Source of the DNA: Ornithinimicrobium faecis
GTDB taxonomy: Bacteria; Actinomycetota; Actinomycetes; Actinomycetales; Dermatophilaceae
Length of the DNA stretch: 64,000 bases
Direction of reading: 5' to 3'
Assembly: GCF_023923225.1 (NCBI RefSeq)
Contig: NZ_CP099489.1
Location: forward strand, 1,736,001 to 1,800,000
The notes under the pieces were generated by a model that did no database searches, was not told the DNA's origin, and was given only the letters and a program-made list of their open reading frames with translations. A program made the position numbers and the translations under genes. This document shows, one piece after another, positions 17,941 through 25,770 of this stretch (its first letter is position 1; every line of letters begins with the position of its first letter).

Positions 17941-19587
17941 CTACTGTCCGATCCAGGCGTCGAACAGCTGCACCCGCGAGCTGGCGTCATAGGCCACGCC
18001 GTAGACGGTGGGGCCCGCGGCCAGGACGGTGGTCAGCTCGACGACCGGCACCGAGTGATAGCCGGCGACCACGCCCTCCTGCGCCTGGGCCGCCAGGTCA
18101 GCGCGCTCGGCCGGGTCCGCGGCGGCGGCCTGGTCGGCCAGCACCTGATCCAGGTCGGAGGCCGGCAGACGATAGGAGTTGGCCCCCTCGCTGGAGTAGG
18201 AGGTGCGCAGGATGTCGGCGTCGGCCCGGGTCAGGTTGCCCCAGTTGGCCTGATAGTCGCCCTCGGCGATGCGGGTGCCCCAGTCGGCCACCTGGCCCTC
18301 GCTCAGGGTGACCTCGATGCCGACGGCGGCCAGCTGCTGCTGGATCAGCTCCAGGGTGGGGGCGTTGGTCGCCGCGTTGTTGAACCACAGGATCTCGAAG
18401 GCAGCACGCTCACCGCCCCGCTCATAGATGCCGTCGGCGCCCTGGGTGAACCCGGCCTCCTGCAGCACCTGCTCGGCGACGGCCGGGTCGTGGCCCAACA
18501 GAGGTGACTGGTCGGCATACAGGGGGGTGGTTGAGGACAGCGAGCTCGTCGCCGGGAGAACGAAGGAGGTGTAGACCGCCCCGGTGATCTCCTCGCGGTT
18601 GATGGCGTGCGAGATCGCTTTTCGCACAGCGGGATCGCTGAGGAGGGGAACCTCGTGGTTGAGGTAGAGACCGAACGGGATGCCCGGGTTGGAGCGCGGG
18701 AGCAGCTGGACGTCGGAGCCGGACAGGGCCAGCTCGTCCTGGGAGGCGATGTTGCCGATCACGTCGACCTCGCCGGACTGCACCGCACCGAGGCGGACAC
18801 CGGACTCCGGGACGACCGAGAACTCCAGCCGGTCCAGATAGGCCGCGCCCTCGTGCTGCCACAGGGAGGAGCCCCAGTCGTAGTCAGCCCGCTTGTCGAG
18901 GGTGATCGAGGCGTTGGGCGTGTAGCTGTCCAGCACGAACGGGCCGGAGCCGATCACCGAGGCGCACCGCTCGTCGTCGGTCTGGGCCGCGGACTCCGGG
19001 GAGAGCAGACCGAGGGTGTGCGTGGACGTGGCCTGCAGGAACTGGGCGTTGGGGGCGTCAAAGGAGACCGTGACGGTGCGCTCGTCCACGGCCTCGGTGC
19101 CCTCGTAGCCGGCGAGGTAGCCGCGGGCCAGCGTCCCCCGGGCGCCCAGCTCGGTGAGCCGGTCCAGGTTCGCCTTGACGGCCTCGGCGTCGACGGGGGC
19201 GCCGTCGCTGAAGGTCGCCCCCTCGCGCAGGGTGAAGGTGTAGGTGCTGGCGTCGTCGCTGACCTCCCAGGACTCGGCGAGCCACGGCACGATCTCGCCG
19301 GTCTCCGGGTCCTGATCGGTCAGGGAGTCCACCAGGTGGCGGACCGAGTAGATGGTGTCGTTGCTGCCGACCTGGGCGGGGTCGACGCAGCCCTGGTCGG
19401 AGCCGACCGCGAACCTCAGGGTGCCGCCGGGAGTCACCTCGTCGGGGGCCTGCGCGGTCTGCGCGGCGGGGTCTGCGGCGTTGTTGGAGGTGCTGGCCGC
19501 CCCGGCACCGCTGCAGGCAGCGAGCAGGAGCGTGGCGGAGCTGAGGACGGTGAGCCGCCGGGCGGCTCGGGAGCGGGGTGTCGTCAT
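17941..19587 (-). CDS. Peptide/nickel-type ABC transporter substrate-binding lipoprotein
   Basis: 548 residues of the SBP family 5. A lipoprotein signal is clear: basic start (RSRAARR), hydrophobic core and lipobox LLAAC with Cys25 as the lipidation site. The mature protein shows PGGTLRFAVGSDQGCVDPAQ, LVDSLTDQDPETGEIVPWLAESWEVSDD, ATFSDGAPVDAEAVKANLDR and IGSGPFVLDSY, all usual for this family. Ligands of the family include peptides, nickel chelates and small amino compounds; the operon context points to a sulfur-containing compound, but that is inference. Confidence 0.9.
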   Translation of the reverse strand: MTTPRSRAARRLTVLSSATLLLAACSGAGAASTSNNAADPAAQTAQAPDEVTPGGTLRFAVGSDQGCVDPAQVGSNDTIYSVRHLVDSLTDQDPETGEIVPWLAESWEVSDDASTYTFTLREGATFSDGAPVDAEAVKANLDRLTELGARGTLARGYLAGYEGTEAVDERTVTVSFDAPNAQFLQATSTHTLGLLSPESAAQTDDERCASVIGSGPFVLDSYTPNASITLDKRADYDWGSSLWQHEGAAYLDRLEFSVVPESGVRLGAVQSGEVDVIGNIASQDELALSGSDVQLLPRSNPGIPFGLYLNHEVPLLSDPAVRKAISHAINREEITGAVYTSFVLPATSSLSSTTPLYADQSPLLGHDPAVAEQVLQEAGFTQGADGIYERGGERAAFEILWFNNAATNAPTLELIQQQLAAVGIEVTLSEGQVADWGTRIAEGDYQANWGNLTRADADILRTSYSSEGANSYRLPASDLDQVLADQAAAADPAERADLAAQAQEGVVAGYHSVPVVELTTVLAAGPTVYGVAYDASSRVQLFDAWIGQ

Positions 19588-19641
19588 GGTGTCACCGTTT
19601 CGGAGGGTGGGGGAGAGGAGCAGGTATGCCGTGGGGCCGGG

Positions 19642-20175
19642 TCAGCCGGGCAGGTGCCGGTAGTCACCGGCGTGGTAGAGCAGGGGTTGACCCTCGGAGC
19701 GCTCGATCTGTTGGACCTCGGCCAGGAGCACGGCGCTGTCGCCGATGTGGGTGCAGCTGTGCACCTCGAGCACCAGGCGGGCCAGGCAACGGCCCAGGAC
19801 TGGTATGCCGTGTGGTCCCGTGGCCCAGTCACCGACCGCGGCGAACCGGTCGATCCCGCTGGTGGCGAAGATCTGGGCGGTGTCCTGGTGCTCGGTGGCG
19901 AGCAGGTGGGCCGCCAGGTGCCGGGCCGTGGAGACGGTCGGCCAGCTGGACGCGGTGCGGGAGATGTTGAAGCTGACGATCGGCGGATCCAGCGACACCG
20001 ATGTCAGGGACGTCGCGGTGAAGCCGACGGGCCGCAGTCCAGTCCCGGCCGTGATGACGCTGACCGTGCCGACGCTGTTGCGGAAGGTGGCCCTGAAGTC
20101 GGCCTTGAAATCAGCCTGAACGTCGGTCTGGACGTCGACCGTCGGTGTGCTTGCCGCAGCGATCTGGGCAGTCAT
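19642..20175 (-). CDS. Flavin reductase domain protein (FMN-binding split barrel)
   Basis: 177 residues with the flavin-reductase signature: FRNSVGTVSVITAGT, PVGFTATSLTSVSLDPPIVSFNIS, ARHLAAHLLATEHQDTAQIFA and VHSCTHIGDSAVLLAEV. Such enzymes supply reduced FMN to two-component monooxygenases. It overlaps the FMN-reductase gene by ATGA (20172-20175). The disordered first 30 residues contain a repeated VQTDVQADFKADF pattern from a short DNA duplication. Having two different reductases in one operon suggests they serve different monooxygenases or different nicotinamide donors. Confidence 0.85.
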   Translation of the reverse strand: MTAQIAAASTPTVDVQTDVQADFKADFRATFRNSVGTVSVITAGTGLRPVGFTATSLTSVSLDPPIVSFNISRTASSWPTVSTARHLAAHLLATEHQDTAQIFATSGIDRFAAVGDWATGPHGIPVLGRCLARLVLEVHSCTHIGDSAVLLAEVQQIERSEGQPLLYHAGDYRHLPG

Positions 20176-20711
20176 CGCTGCGCCCCCACGGTCGAAAGGG
20201 CTCTGTCCAGGGCGGCAGTGTGCTCGCGGGCCCAGCCGGTCACGTGCTCGGTGGCCTTGAGCACCTGGGGCTCCAGGAGCACCAGGGGAGGCGCCGGCAC
20301 GCTCGCACCGAGCTCAATCAGCAGCTCTCGCAGGGTGTTTCCCACGGACTCCTGGTGGTCGGGCCTGCCGGCGATGGCCACCGGGATGGCGACGACCCCG
20401 GCCAGGTCACCGGCCTGGAAGTGGTCCAGGAAGATCTTGAGCAGGCCGGTGTAGGTGCCCTTGTAGGTCGGTGTGGCCACCAGCAGCAGGTCGGCCTCCC
20501 GCACCACGCCCCAGGGGTCGGGGTGTGGTGCGCTGGCGACGGCCGGCTCGTCGGTGAACGTGATGCCGACCAGCTCGGCCAGCTCGAGGATCTCGGGACC
20601 GTCGGCGCCTGCGGACGGCAGGGACTCGGCGAGGTGCTGGGCGAGGGTGGTCGCCAGGGTGGCGGTGCGGGACCCGGCGCGCGGGTTGCCGACCAGGATG
20701 ACGGTGCTCAT
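20172..20711 (-). CDS. NAD(P)H-dependent FMN reductase (SsuE/MsuE-like)
   Basis: 179 residues of the flavodoxin-like FMN reductase family: MSTVILVGNPRAGSRTATLA (the FMN phosphate loop), ADLLLVATPTYKGTYTGLLKIFLDHF and VAIAGRPDHQESVGNTLRELL. SsuE-type enzymes provide FMNH2 to alkanesulfonate and related monooxygenases. It lies directly behind the NtaA/SnaA-type gene, overlapping it by ATGA (20708-20711), so it is its probable partner. Confidence 0.88.
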   Translation of the reverse strand: MSTVILVGNPRAGSRTATLATTLAQHLAESLPSAGADGPEILELAELVGITFTDEPAVASAPHPDPWGVVREADLLLVATPTYKGTYTGLLKIFLDHFQAGDLAGVVAIPVAIAGRPDHQESVGNTLRELLIELGASVPAPPLVLLEPQVLKATEHVTGWAREHTAALDRALSTVGAQR

Positions 20712-22153
20712 GCTGACGCCCTCCGCTCGGTGACGTCGTGGCCAGCGAGGTCGTGGCCGGCCAACTCGTGACCGGCCAGCTCGGCCAGTCCGGCTGCGGA
20801 TCCGGCCTCCCAGGCCGTCGCCGACCGGGCCCCTCCCAGAGCGAGGTTGTCTCGGAGAGTCGACCCCGCGGCATACTCCGATCGCAGGGCACCGCGCTGC
20901 GTGAGGATCGGCACCACGTGGTCCACGAAGTCGTCCAGCCCACCGGGTGTGATGTGCGGGACCAGGATGTAGCCGTCACTGACGCCGGTCTCGACGGACT
21001 CGATGAGGGTGTCGGCAATGGTCTCCGGGCTGCCGACGAAGTTTTGCCGCGCGCTGATCTCGATGGCGACCTCGCGCAGCGACAGGTTTTTGTCCGCGGC
21101 CAACTGCCGGAGACGGGCGACCTCTGCGGCGGGGTCCTTGACGTGCTGCACCCGGCCCTGGACGAGGGCGCCCGGGTGGGACTCCGGCTCGATGTCCGGG
21201 AGCGGTCCGTCGGGGTCGAAGCCACTGAGGTCGCGGTTCCAGATGCGCTCGAGGATCAGCTGCGCGGTCTGGCCGCTGACCTGCTGGCGGCGCACCGTGT
21301 CGGAGATCCGGCGCGCCTCCTCGTCGGTCGATCCCACGATGAAGGTCGCTGCGGGCAGGATCTTGAGGTCCTCGGGGTCGCGACCATAGCGGGCCAGGCG
21401 TCCCTTGATGTCGCGATAGAAGGCCCGTCCGTCATCCCCGGATCCGTGACCGGTGAAGATCGCGTCGGCCGTGCGCGCCGCGAACTCGCGACCGTCGTCG
21501 GAGTCGCCGGCCTGGAAGATCACCGGGTGACCCTGTGTCGGCCGCGGGGTGTTGAAGGTGCCGTGGATGTCGAAGAAGTGCGAGGTGTAGGCGAAGTCCC
21601 CGTCCCGGCCCGTGCGGAACTGGCCGGACTCCCGGTCCGCCACGACGGCGTCCTGGTCCCAGCTGTCCCACAGGTGGCGGTTGGCGGTGACCTGGCTCTC
21701 GGCCCGGGCGTAGCGATGCTCGCGGGGGAGGTAGCCGCCACGGCGGAAGTTGCGGCCGGTGAAGGCATCGGAGCTGGTGACCACATTCCATCCCGCCCGG
21801 CCCTGGGAGAGCAGGTCGAGGGTGGCGAACTGGCGGGCCAGCTCGTAGGGCTCGTTGAAGGTGGCGTTGATGGTGCCGACGAGCCCGAGGTGCTCCGTCA
21901 CGCCGGCGAGGGCCGCCAGCACCGGGAGGGTGTCCGGGCGGCCGACGACGTCGAGGTCGTGGATGTGTCCGCGCTGCTCGCGCAGCGCCAGGCCCTCGGC
22001 GAGGAAGAGGAAGTCAAACCGGCCGCGCTCGGCGGTCTGCGCGAACCGGCGGAAGGACTCAAACTCGATGTGGCTGCCGGAGCGGGGGTCGCTCCAGACG
22101 GTGGTGTTGTTGACCCCGGGGAAGTGGGCTCCGAGGATGACCTGCTTGGGCAT
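20708..22153 (-). CDS. NtaA/SnaA/DszA-family FMN-dependent monooxygenase
   Basis: 481 residues. The family is seen from KQVILGAHFPGVNNTTVWSD, RGRFDFLFLAEGLALRE, LATLDLLSQGRAGWNVVTSSD (a near-invariant strand), RYARAESQVTANRHLWDSWDQDA and HPVIFQAGDSDDGREFAA. Members oxidise nitrilotriacetate, EDTA, dibenzothiophene sulfone, sulfides and similar compounds with FMNH2. The substrate here is open. The last 25 residues are a tandem repeat of AGH(E/D)L units, coded by repeated GGCCAGC-type DNA, and are probably not structural. Confidence 0.9.
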   Translation of the reverse strand: MPKQVILGAHFPGVNNTTVWSDPRSGSHIEFESFRRFAQTAERGRFDFLFLAEGLALREQRGHIHDLDVVGRPDTLPVLAALAGVTEHLGLVGTINATFNEPYELARQFATLDLLSQGRAGWNVVTSSDAFTGRNFRRGGYLPREHRYARAESQVTANRHLWDSWDQDAVVADRESGQFRTGRDGDFAYTSHFFDIHGTFNTPRPTQGHPVIFQAGDSDDGREFAARTADAIFTGHGSGDDGRAFYRDIKGRLARYGRDPEDLKILPAATFIVGSTDEEARRISDTVRRQQVSGQTAQLILERIWNRDLSGFDPDGPLPDIEPESHPGALVQGRVQHVKDPAAEVARLRQLAADKNLSLREVAIEISARQNFVGSPETIADTLIESVETGVSDGYILVPHITPGGLDDFVDHVVPILTQRGALRSEYAAGSTLRDNLALGGARSATAWEAGSAAGLAELAGHELAGHDLAGHDVTERRASA

Positions 22154-22170
22154 GGCGGTGGCCTTTCTGG

Positions 22171-23385
22171 TCAGGACGCGGTGGCGTAGCGGTTCGTGGC
22201 GACCGGCAGACCCAGCCGGTCGCGCAGGGTGGGCTGGTCGTAGGCAGTGCGGAACACGCCGGCCTCCTGCAGGAGTGGGACGAGCTCGCTGGTGATGGCG
22301 GGGAGGTCGACGGCGTGCTCGGCGGGCCGCAGACGGAAGCCGGCATAACCGCGTCCCCGCCAGCGACCGATCAGGGCTGCCAGCTCGGGCGCGCTCCCGG
22401 TGAAAATCAGTGCGTCGGAGGCGAACTCGTCGCCGGCCGCCTCGCCGAGTGCGGCCAGTCGCTCTGCGCCGCTGGAGCCCGGGGTGTCCAGGACGACCTC
22501 GAGGTCGGCGAAGACCAGCAGCGGGGTCTCGGCGGTGCGCACGCGGGCCTCGGCGTCCCGCACCTCCGCGAGGATCCAGTCGGCGTCCGCATCGTCGTGC
22601 GGGGTGACGAACAGGACGTCGGCGCCGCGCGCGGCCAACTCGTAGGGGACCGTGGCGTGCCCGAGGGAGGTCACGACCGGCTGGCCCTGCGGTGGGCGTG
22701 GCGTGATCGAGGGGCCGCGCACCGAGAAGAAGTCACCCTCGAAGTCGACGTAGTGCAGCTTGTCGCGGTCGATGAAGCGCCCGGTCGCGGCGTCCCGGAT
22801 CTCCGCGTCGTGTTCCCAGCTGTCCCAGAGTTGGCGCACGACCTCCACGACTTCGGTGGCCTCGTCGAACAGCTCACCGACCCGGGCCGACTTCTCCTCC
22901 GGCGAGGAGTTTGGGTCGAAGGAGCCGGGGATCGTCCGGCGGCCGAAGTGCTCGGCCTCACCCGGGCGTCCAGACACCTGCACCCGCCAGCCGGCCCGGC
23001 CGTTGCTGACGTGGTCGAGTGTCGCCAGGTTCTTGGACACGTGGAACGGTTCGGTGTGCGTGGTGGTGATGGTGGGCACCAGACCGATGTGCTCGGTGCG
23101 GGTGGCCGCGAAGGAGGCCAGCAGGCTGGCGTCGAGGCGGCCGCGCAGCCGGCCCTGCCCAGGCACCGGCGTCGGGTCGAGCGGTGAGGCCCCCTGCACC
23201 GTGAGGGAGTCCTCGATGGTGACGAAATCGATCAGGCCGCGCTCGGCCTCACGCGCCAGGTCGGTCCAGTAGGCGCCGGAGAAGACCTCGGCGGCACGCG
23301 AGTGGGGTTGGAGCCAGGAGCCGGGGTGCCAGCCGGTGCCGTCCAGGGCGATCGCGAGGTGGGTGGGAGGCAGCGAAGAACTCAT
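22171..23385 (-). CDS. LLM-class flavin-dependent monooxygenase, first large gene of the sulfur operon
   Basis: 404 residues from ATG 23385, with AAAGGA ten bases ahead; the frame stays open upstream through the leader but that part is not coding. Luciferase-like features: HLAIALDGTGWHPGSW, EAERGLIDFVTIEDSL, NLATLDHVSNGRAGWRVQVSGRP, VRQLWDSWEHDAEIRDA. It belongs near the NtaA/SnaA branch, as its neighbour does. It is preceded by a 170-base leader with repeats and a hairpin, a cysteine-rich short ORF and a SAM-IV riboswitch, so its expression is expected to rise when sulfur is short. Confidence 0.88.
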   Translation of the reverse strand: MSSSLPPTHLAIALDGTGWHPGSWLQPHSRAAEVFSGAYWTDLAREAERGLIDFVTIEDSLTVQGASPLDPTPVPGQGRLRGRLDASLLASFAATRTEHIGLVPTITTTHTEPFHVSKNLATLDHVSNGRAGWRVQVSGRPGEAEHFGRRTIPGSFDPNSSPEEKSARVGELFDEATEVVEVVRQLWDSWEHDAEIRDAATGRFIDRDKLHYVDFEGDFFSVRGPSITPRPPQGQPVVTSLGHATVPYELAARGADVLFVTPHDDADADWILAEVRDAEARVRTAETPLLVFADLEVVLDTPGSSGAERLAALGEAAGDEFASDALIFTGSAPELAALIGRWRGRGYAGFRLRPAEHAVDLPAITSELVPLLQEAGVFRTAYDQPTLRDRLGLPVATNRYATAS

Positions 23386-23554
23386 GAAAGATGTCCTTTG
23401 GTCGAGGAGGGGTGGCCCGTCGTTGGGCCCACGCGGGGGGAGAGACGTCGCGCAGCAACCCCGTGGATCAGCCACGGGCAGTGCGGGCTTCCGGAGGGTG
23501 TTGCTTGTGGGTGTTGCGGAGGGTGACGCTTGAGGGTCGTGCTGAGGGTCGTGC
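23386..23554 (-). promoter_or_regulatory. Leader between the Cys-rich ORF and the first monooxygenase gene
   Basis: On the minus strand, the 64 bases after the short ORF's stop (23554 to 23491) hold about three times as many C as G, with four ACCCTC units (23544-23549, 23532-23537, 23519-23524, 23494-23499 as GAGGGT on the plus strand) and two GCAACACCC units. Then comes a hairpin CCCGTGG-n5-CCACGGG (23460-23478) followed by GTTGC, which could pair with the upstream GCAAC units instead. Such mutually exclusive pairings and a C-rich, G-poor RNA fit an attenuator or a Rho-loading site; the mechanism is inferred. Confidence 0.5.
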
Positions 23555-23665
23555 TCAGAGACAGCAGCGACAACGACAGCGACAGCCCTGGGCGCGACGG
23601 TCCAGATCGCGACAAGCCAGGTCAGGACAGGGCACGGCGTGACAGCCGGGTGCCTGCTGGCGCAT
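23555..23665 (-). CDS. Cysteine-rich leader peptide ORF (36 residues, 8 Cys)
   Basis: ATG at 23665, TGA at 23557-23555. The peptide starts MRQQAPGCHAVPCPDLACRD and ends CRCRCRCCL, with Cys at residues 8, 13, 18, 28, 30, 32, 34 and 35. Seven of eight Cys codons are TGT, unusual in DNA this GC-rich, where TGC is preferred. No good ribosome site precedes the ATG. The position, between a SAM-IV riboswitch and a sulfur-scavenging operon, and the Cys cluster at its end match the logic of poly-Cys leader peptides described in mycobacteria: scarce Cys-tRNA stalls the ribosome and changes the fate of the downstream RNA. It is too short for a family search. I consider it a real regulatory ORF, though it is not proven that it is translated. 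Confidence 0.7.
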   Translation of the reverse strand: MRQQAPGCHAVPCPDLACRDLDRRAQGCRCRCRCCL

Positions 23666-23741
23666 GGAGCCGGAGAGGTGGTTCGACGCGGTGCTGAAGC
23701 TCACTGCTCAGTCCTTCGTGATCGCACTTGCCGGACCGCGA

Positions 23742-23832
23742 TTGCGGGCCAGCCCAGTCATCACCTGGAGCACCCCACTGCGGGAGAGGGTTGCCGCCCA
23801 GCAAGCCAGGGCTTGTCGCTGGATCTCTTGAC
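23742..23832 (-). promoter_or_regulatory. SAM-IV riboswitch of the minus-strand sulfur operon
   Basis: On the minus strand: GTCAAGAGATCCAGCGACAA, then AGCCCTGGCTTGCTGGGCGG, CAACCC, CAGTGGGGTGCTCCAGG, TGATGAC. The outer GTCA (23832-23829) pairs with TGAC (23760-23757) as P1, and a following TGGGCTGGCCCGC can form the extra pseudoknot helix of the SAM-IV class. Order and spacing match the SAM-IV family as I know it from Actinobacteria, and match the opposite-strand copy at 23915. It begins about eight bases after the predicted -10. Confidence 0.82.
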
Positions 23833-23840
23833 GTGAAGAA

Positions 23841-23870
23841 ACATAACACCATGCAGGGGACACTCGTCAA
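23841..23870 (-). promoter_or_regulatory. Predicted promoter of the minus-strand sulfur operon
   Basis: Minus-strand TTGACG (23870-23865) and TTATGT (23846-23841) are spaced by 18 bases, a good vegetative promoter. Transcription would start just before the SAM-IV aptamer. The opposite promoter, for the 24055 gene, must lie in the same 80-base gap; TATCGT at 23901-23906 is a possible -10. Confidence 0.5.
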
Positions 23871-23914
23871 CCCCCTTATGGATCGGATCGCGTTTGTGTG
23901 TATCGTCTGGCCCA

Positions 23915-24005
23915 GGTCTTGAGTCCGACCCCGCAGCCCTGGCTGGTCGGACGGCAACCCTTCGACATGGTGACGGGGTGCCCCAGGTGATGACCGGGCA
24001 GCGCT
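23915..24005 (+). promoter_or_regulatory. SAM-IV riboswitch of the divergent monooxygenase gene
   Basis: Plus strand: GGTCTTGAGTCCGACC, GCAGCCCTGGCTGGTCGG, ACGGCAACCC, GGTGACGGGGTGCCCCAGG, TGATGACC, then GGGCAGCGC. GGTC (23915-23918) pairs with GACC (23992-23995) as P1. The pieces parallel those of the minus-strand aptamer at 23742-23832. The monooxygenase ATG follows about 50 bases later with its own AGGAG site, so the switch may act on translation or by a terminator that I cannot pin down. Confidence 0.8.
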
Positions 24006-24054
24006 CTCTTTGGCGCCGCAAGCACGTGTGACCAGCGCGAACAGGAGCAGCACT

Positions 24055-25176
24055 ATGTCCGTCCCCCTGGGAGTCCTTGACCTCGTCCCGGTGAGCAGCG
24101 GCTCGACGCCGGCCGACGCCCTGGCGCACAGCATGGTGCTGGCGCGGCGTGCCGAAGCAGCGGGCTATCACCGCTATTGGTTCGCCGAGCACCACCTGAA
24201 TGCGGGCGTGATCGGGTCCAGCCCGGCCGTGACGATCGCCCTCGGCGGTGCGGCGACCAGCACGATCCGGATCGGGTCCGGGGCGGTCCTCACCGGTCAC
24301 CGCACAGCGCTGTCGATCGCGGAGGAGTTTGGCCTGCTGGAGGCCGCCTATCCGGGGCGGATCGACCTCGGGTTGGGTCGCTCCGGCAATCGCGCCAAGC
24401 CGTCGAGCACGACGGTCCCGAAGGGGCCACTCCCACAGGAGCACCGCACCCCGGAGGGCCTGTTCGTCCCCGCGCCCGTCCCCCTGGGTGGGTTGCTGGC
24501 CAGCCCCCGGTTCCAGGTGGCCAACCGACTGCAGTTCCTCCCGGGGGCGGAGACGGCGGAGTATGCCGACACGATCGCCCTCATCCAGGATGCCCTGAGT
24601 GGTTCGCTCAAGGTCGACGACCTGGCGCTGCCAGAGGCAGCGGTGGTCAGCGCGACCCCGGCGCAGCTGTGGATCCTGGGCAGCTCACGCGGCGAGTCCT
24701 CGGCCCTGGCCGGAGAGCGTGGCCTGCGCTTCGGCGCCAACTATCACGTGGCTCCCTCGGGGGTCATCGACGCGGTGCGGCACTATCGCGACAGTTTCCG
24801 TCCCAGCGATGACCTGGACGCACCCCACGTCATCGTGTCCGCCGACGTGGTCGTCGCGCCGACCGATGAGGAGGCCCACTATCTCGCGGCCGGCTATGAC
24901 CACTGGGTCCACTCGATCCGCTCAGGTGACGGCGCCATCCCCTATCCCCACCCGGAGGAGGCACTGGCCAATCCCCTGGGAGAGGCCGAGTCAGCGCTCG
25001 TCGACGACCGCGTCCGCACCCGCTTTGTCGGCAGCCCCGAGACAGTCGTCGCGGGACTGCAGTTGCTGCAAGGCTCCACCGGGGCAGACGAACTGCTCAT
25101 CACCTCGGTCACCCACGATGCCGAGCACCGGGTCCGCTCGCACGAGCTGCTCGCAGCGGCCTGGCAGCAGGCCTGA
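24055..25176 (+). CDS. LLM-class flavin-dependent oxidoreductase (MsnO8-like group)
   Basis: 373 residues from ATG 24055, with AGGAG eight bases ahead. Typical of the short LLM group: VPLGVLDLVPVSSGSTPADAL, ARRAEAAGYHRYWFAEHHLN, IRIGSGAVLTGHRTALSIAEEFGLLEAAYPGRIDLGLGR (family core, residues about 75-113) and WILGSSRGESSALAGERGLRF. Single-gene unit behind its own SAM-IV riboswitch and divergent from the sulfur operon. It presumably shares that operon's reduced flavin and substrate class. Confidence 0.88.
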   Translation: MSVPLGVLDLVPVSSGSTPADALAHSMVLARRAEAAGYHRYWFAEHHLNAGVIGSSPAVTIALGGAATSTIRIGSGAVLTGHRTALSIAEEFGLLEAAYPGRIDLGLGRSGNRAKPSSTTVPKGPLPQEHRTPEGLFVPAPVPLGGLLASPRFQVANRLQFLPGAETAEYADTIALIQDALSGSLKVDDLALPEAAVVSATPAQLWILGSSRGESSALAGERGLRFGANYHVAPSGVIDAVRHYRDSFRPSDDLDAPHVIVSADVVVAPTDEEAHYLAAGYDHWVHSIRSGDGAIPYPHPEEALANPLGEAESALVDDRVRTRFVGSPETVVAGLQLLQGSTGADELLITSVTHDAEHRVRSHELLAAAWQQA

Positions 25177-25189
25177 CACCGCCGGGTGA

Positions 25190-25681
25190 TCAGCCGCGGG
25201 GCGTCGGGTTGCGACGGGCGAAGTCCACGATCTCCTCGTGAGCGGGCTCGGGCACGCGCACCGAGAGCACCGCGAAGCGCTGCCGCGGGTCGGTGACGCG
25301 GGCGAGGCGGTCCTCCTCCGCCACTGACGCCACCACGATCACGGTCGTTGACAGGACAGCCCGGATTGCAGGTGTGATCGCGCTCGCCGTCGGGCAGATG
25401 ACCGCCAGGAGCTGTCGGCGTCGAGCCACTGGCAGGCCCCAGGCGTAGGCCGGCATCGACCGCCCCGCATGGGCATCCAGCGTCCCGGGCGTGCTGAGCA
25501 TCTCGCGGGTCAGCGGCACGAGGGCACGCCGCCGTGCCTGCAGGCGCAGCACGTTGCGGGCCCGGTCATACGACTCGTGGACGGCCACCTCACGCGCGGT
25601 CGCCCGGGCCACCGCCGCGTGCGCCGCGTCCACGACGGCCGACCGGGCGTCAGCGGCGCTGTCCTGCGAGCGAGAGGGCAC
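25190..25681 (-). CDS. Hypothetical protein
   Basis: 163 residues if started at GTG 25681; the frame is open up to 25753. Not recognised. The first half is an Ala/Arg-rich helix (ARSAVVDAAHAAVARATAREVAVHE) that could coil; a middle segment (YAWGLPVARRRQLLAVICPTASAITPAI) has mild hydrophobicity but no clear membrane helix; the end is charged. It is convergent with the monooxygenase gene 24055-25176, 13 bases away. Codon use fits a real gene of this genome, but no function can be given. Confidence 0.5.
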   Translation of the reverse strand: MPSRSQDSAADARSAVVDAAHAAVARATAREVAVHESYDRARNVLRLQARRRALVPLTREMLSTPGTLDAHAGRSMPAYAWGLPVARRRQLLAVICPTASAITPAIRAVLSTTVIVVASVAEEDRLARVTDPRQRFAVLSVRVPEPAHEEIVDFARRNPTPRG

Positions 25682-25770
25682 GCCAGCACTGTGCCAGACC
25701 ACGCCGACACTCGGTCGGTGCCGCGCCCGTCCACAGGGGTGGGCGGACGGCATACGGCCGGTCCCGGCCC

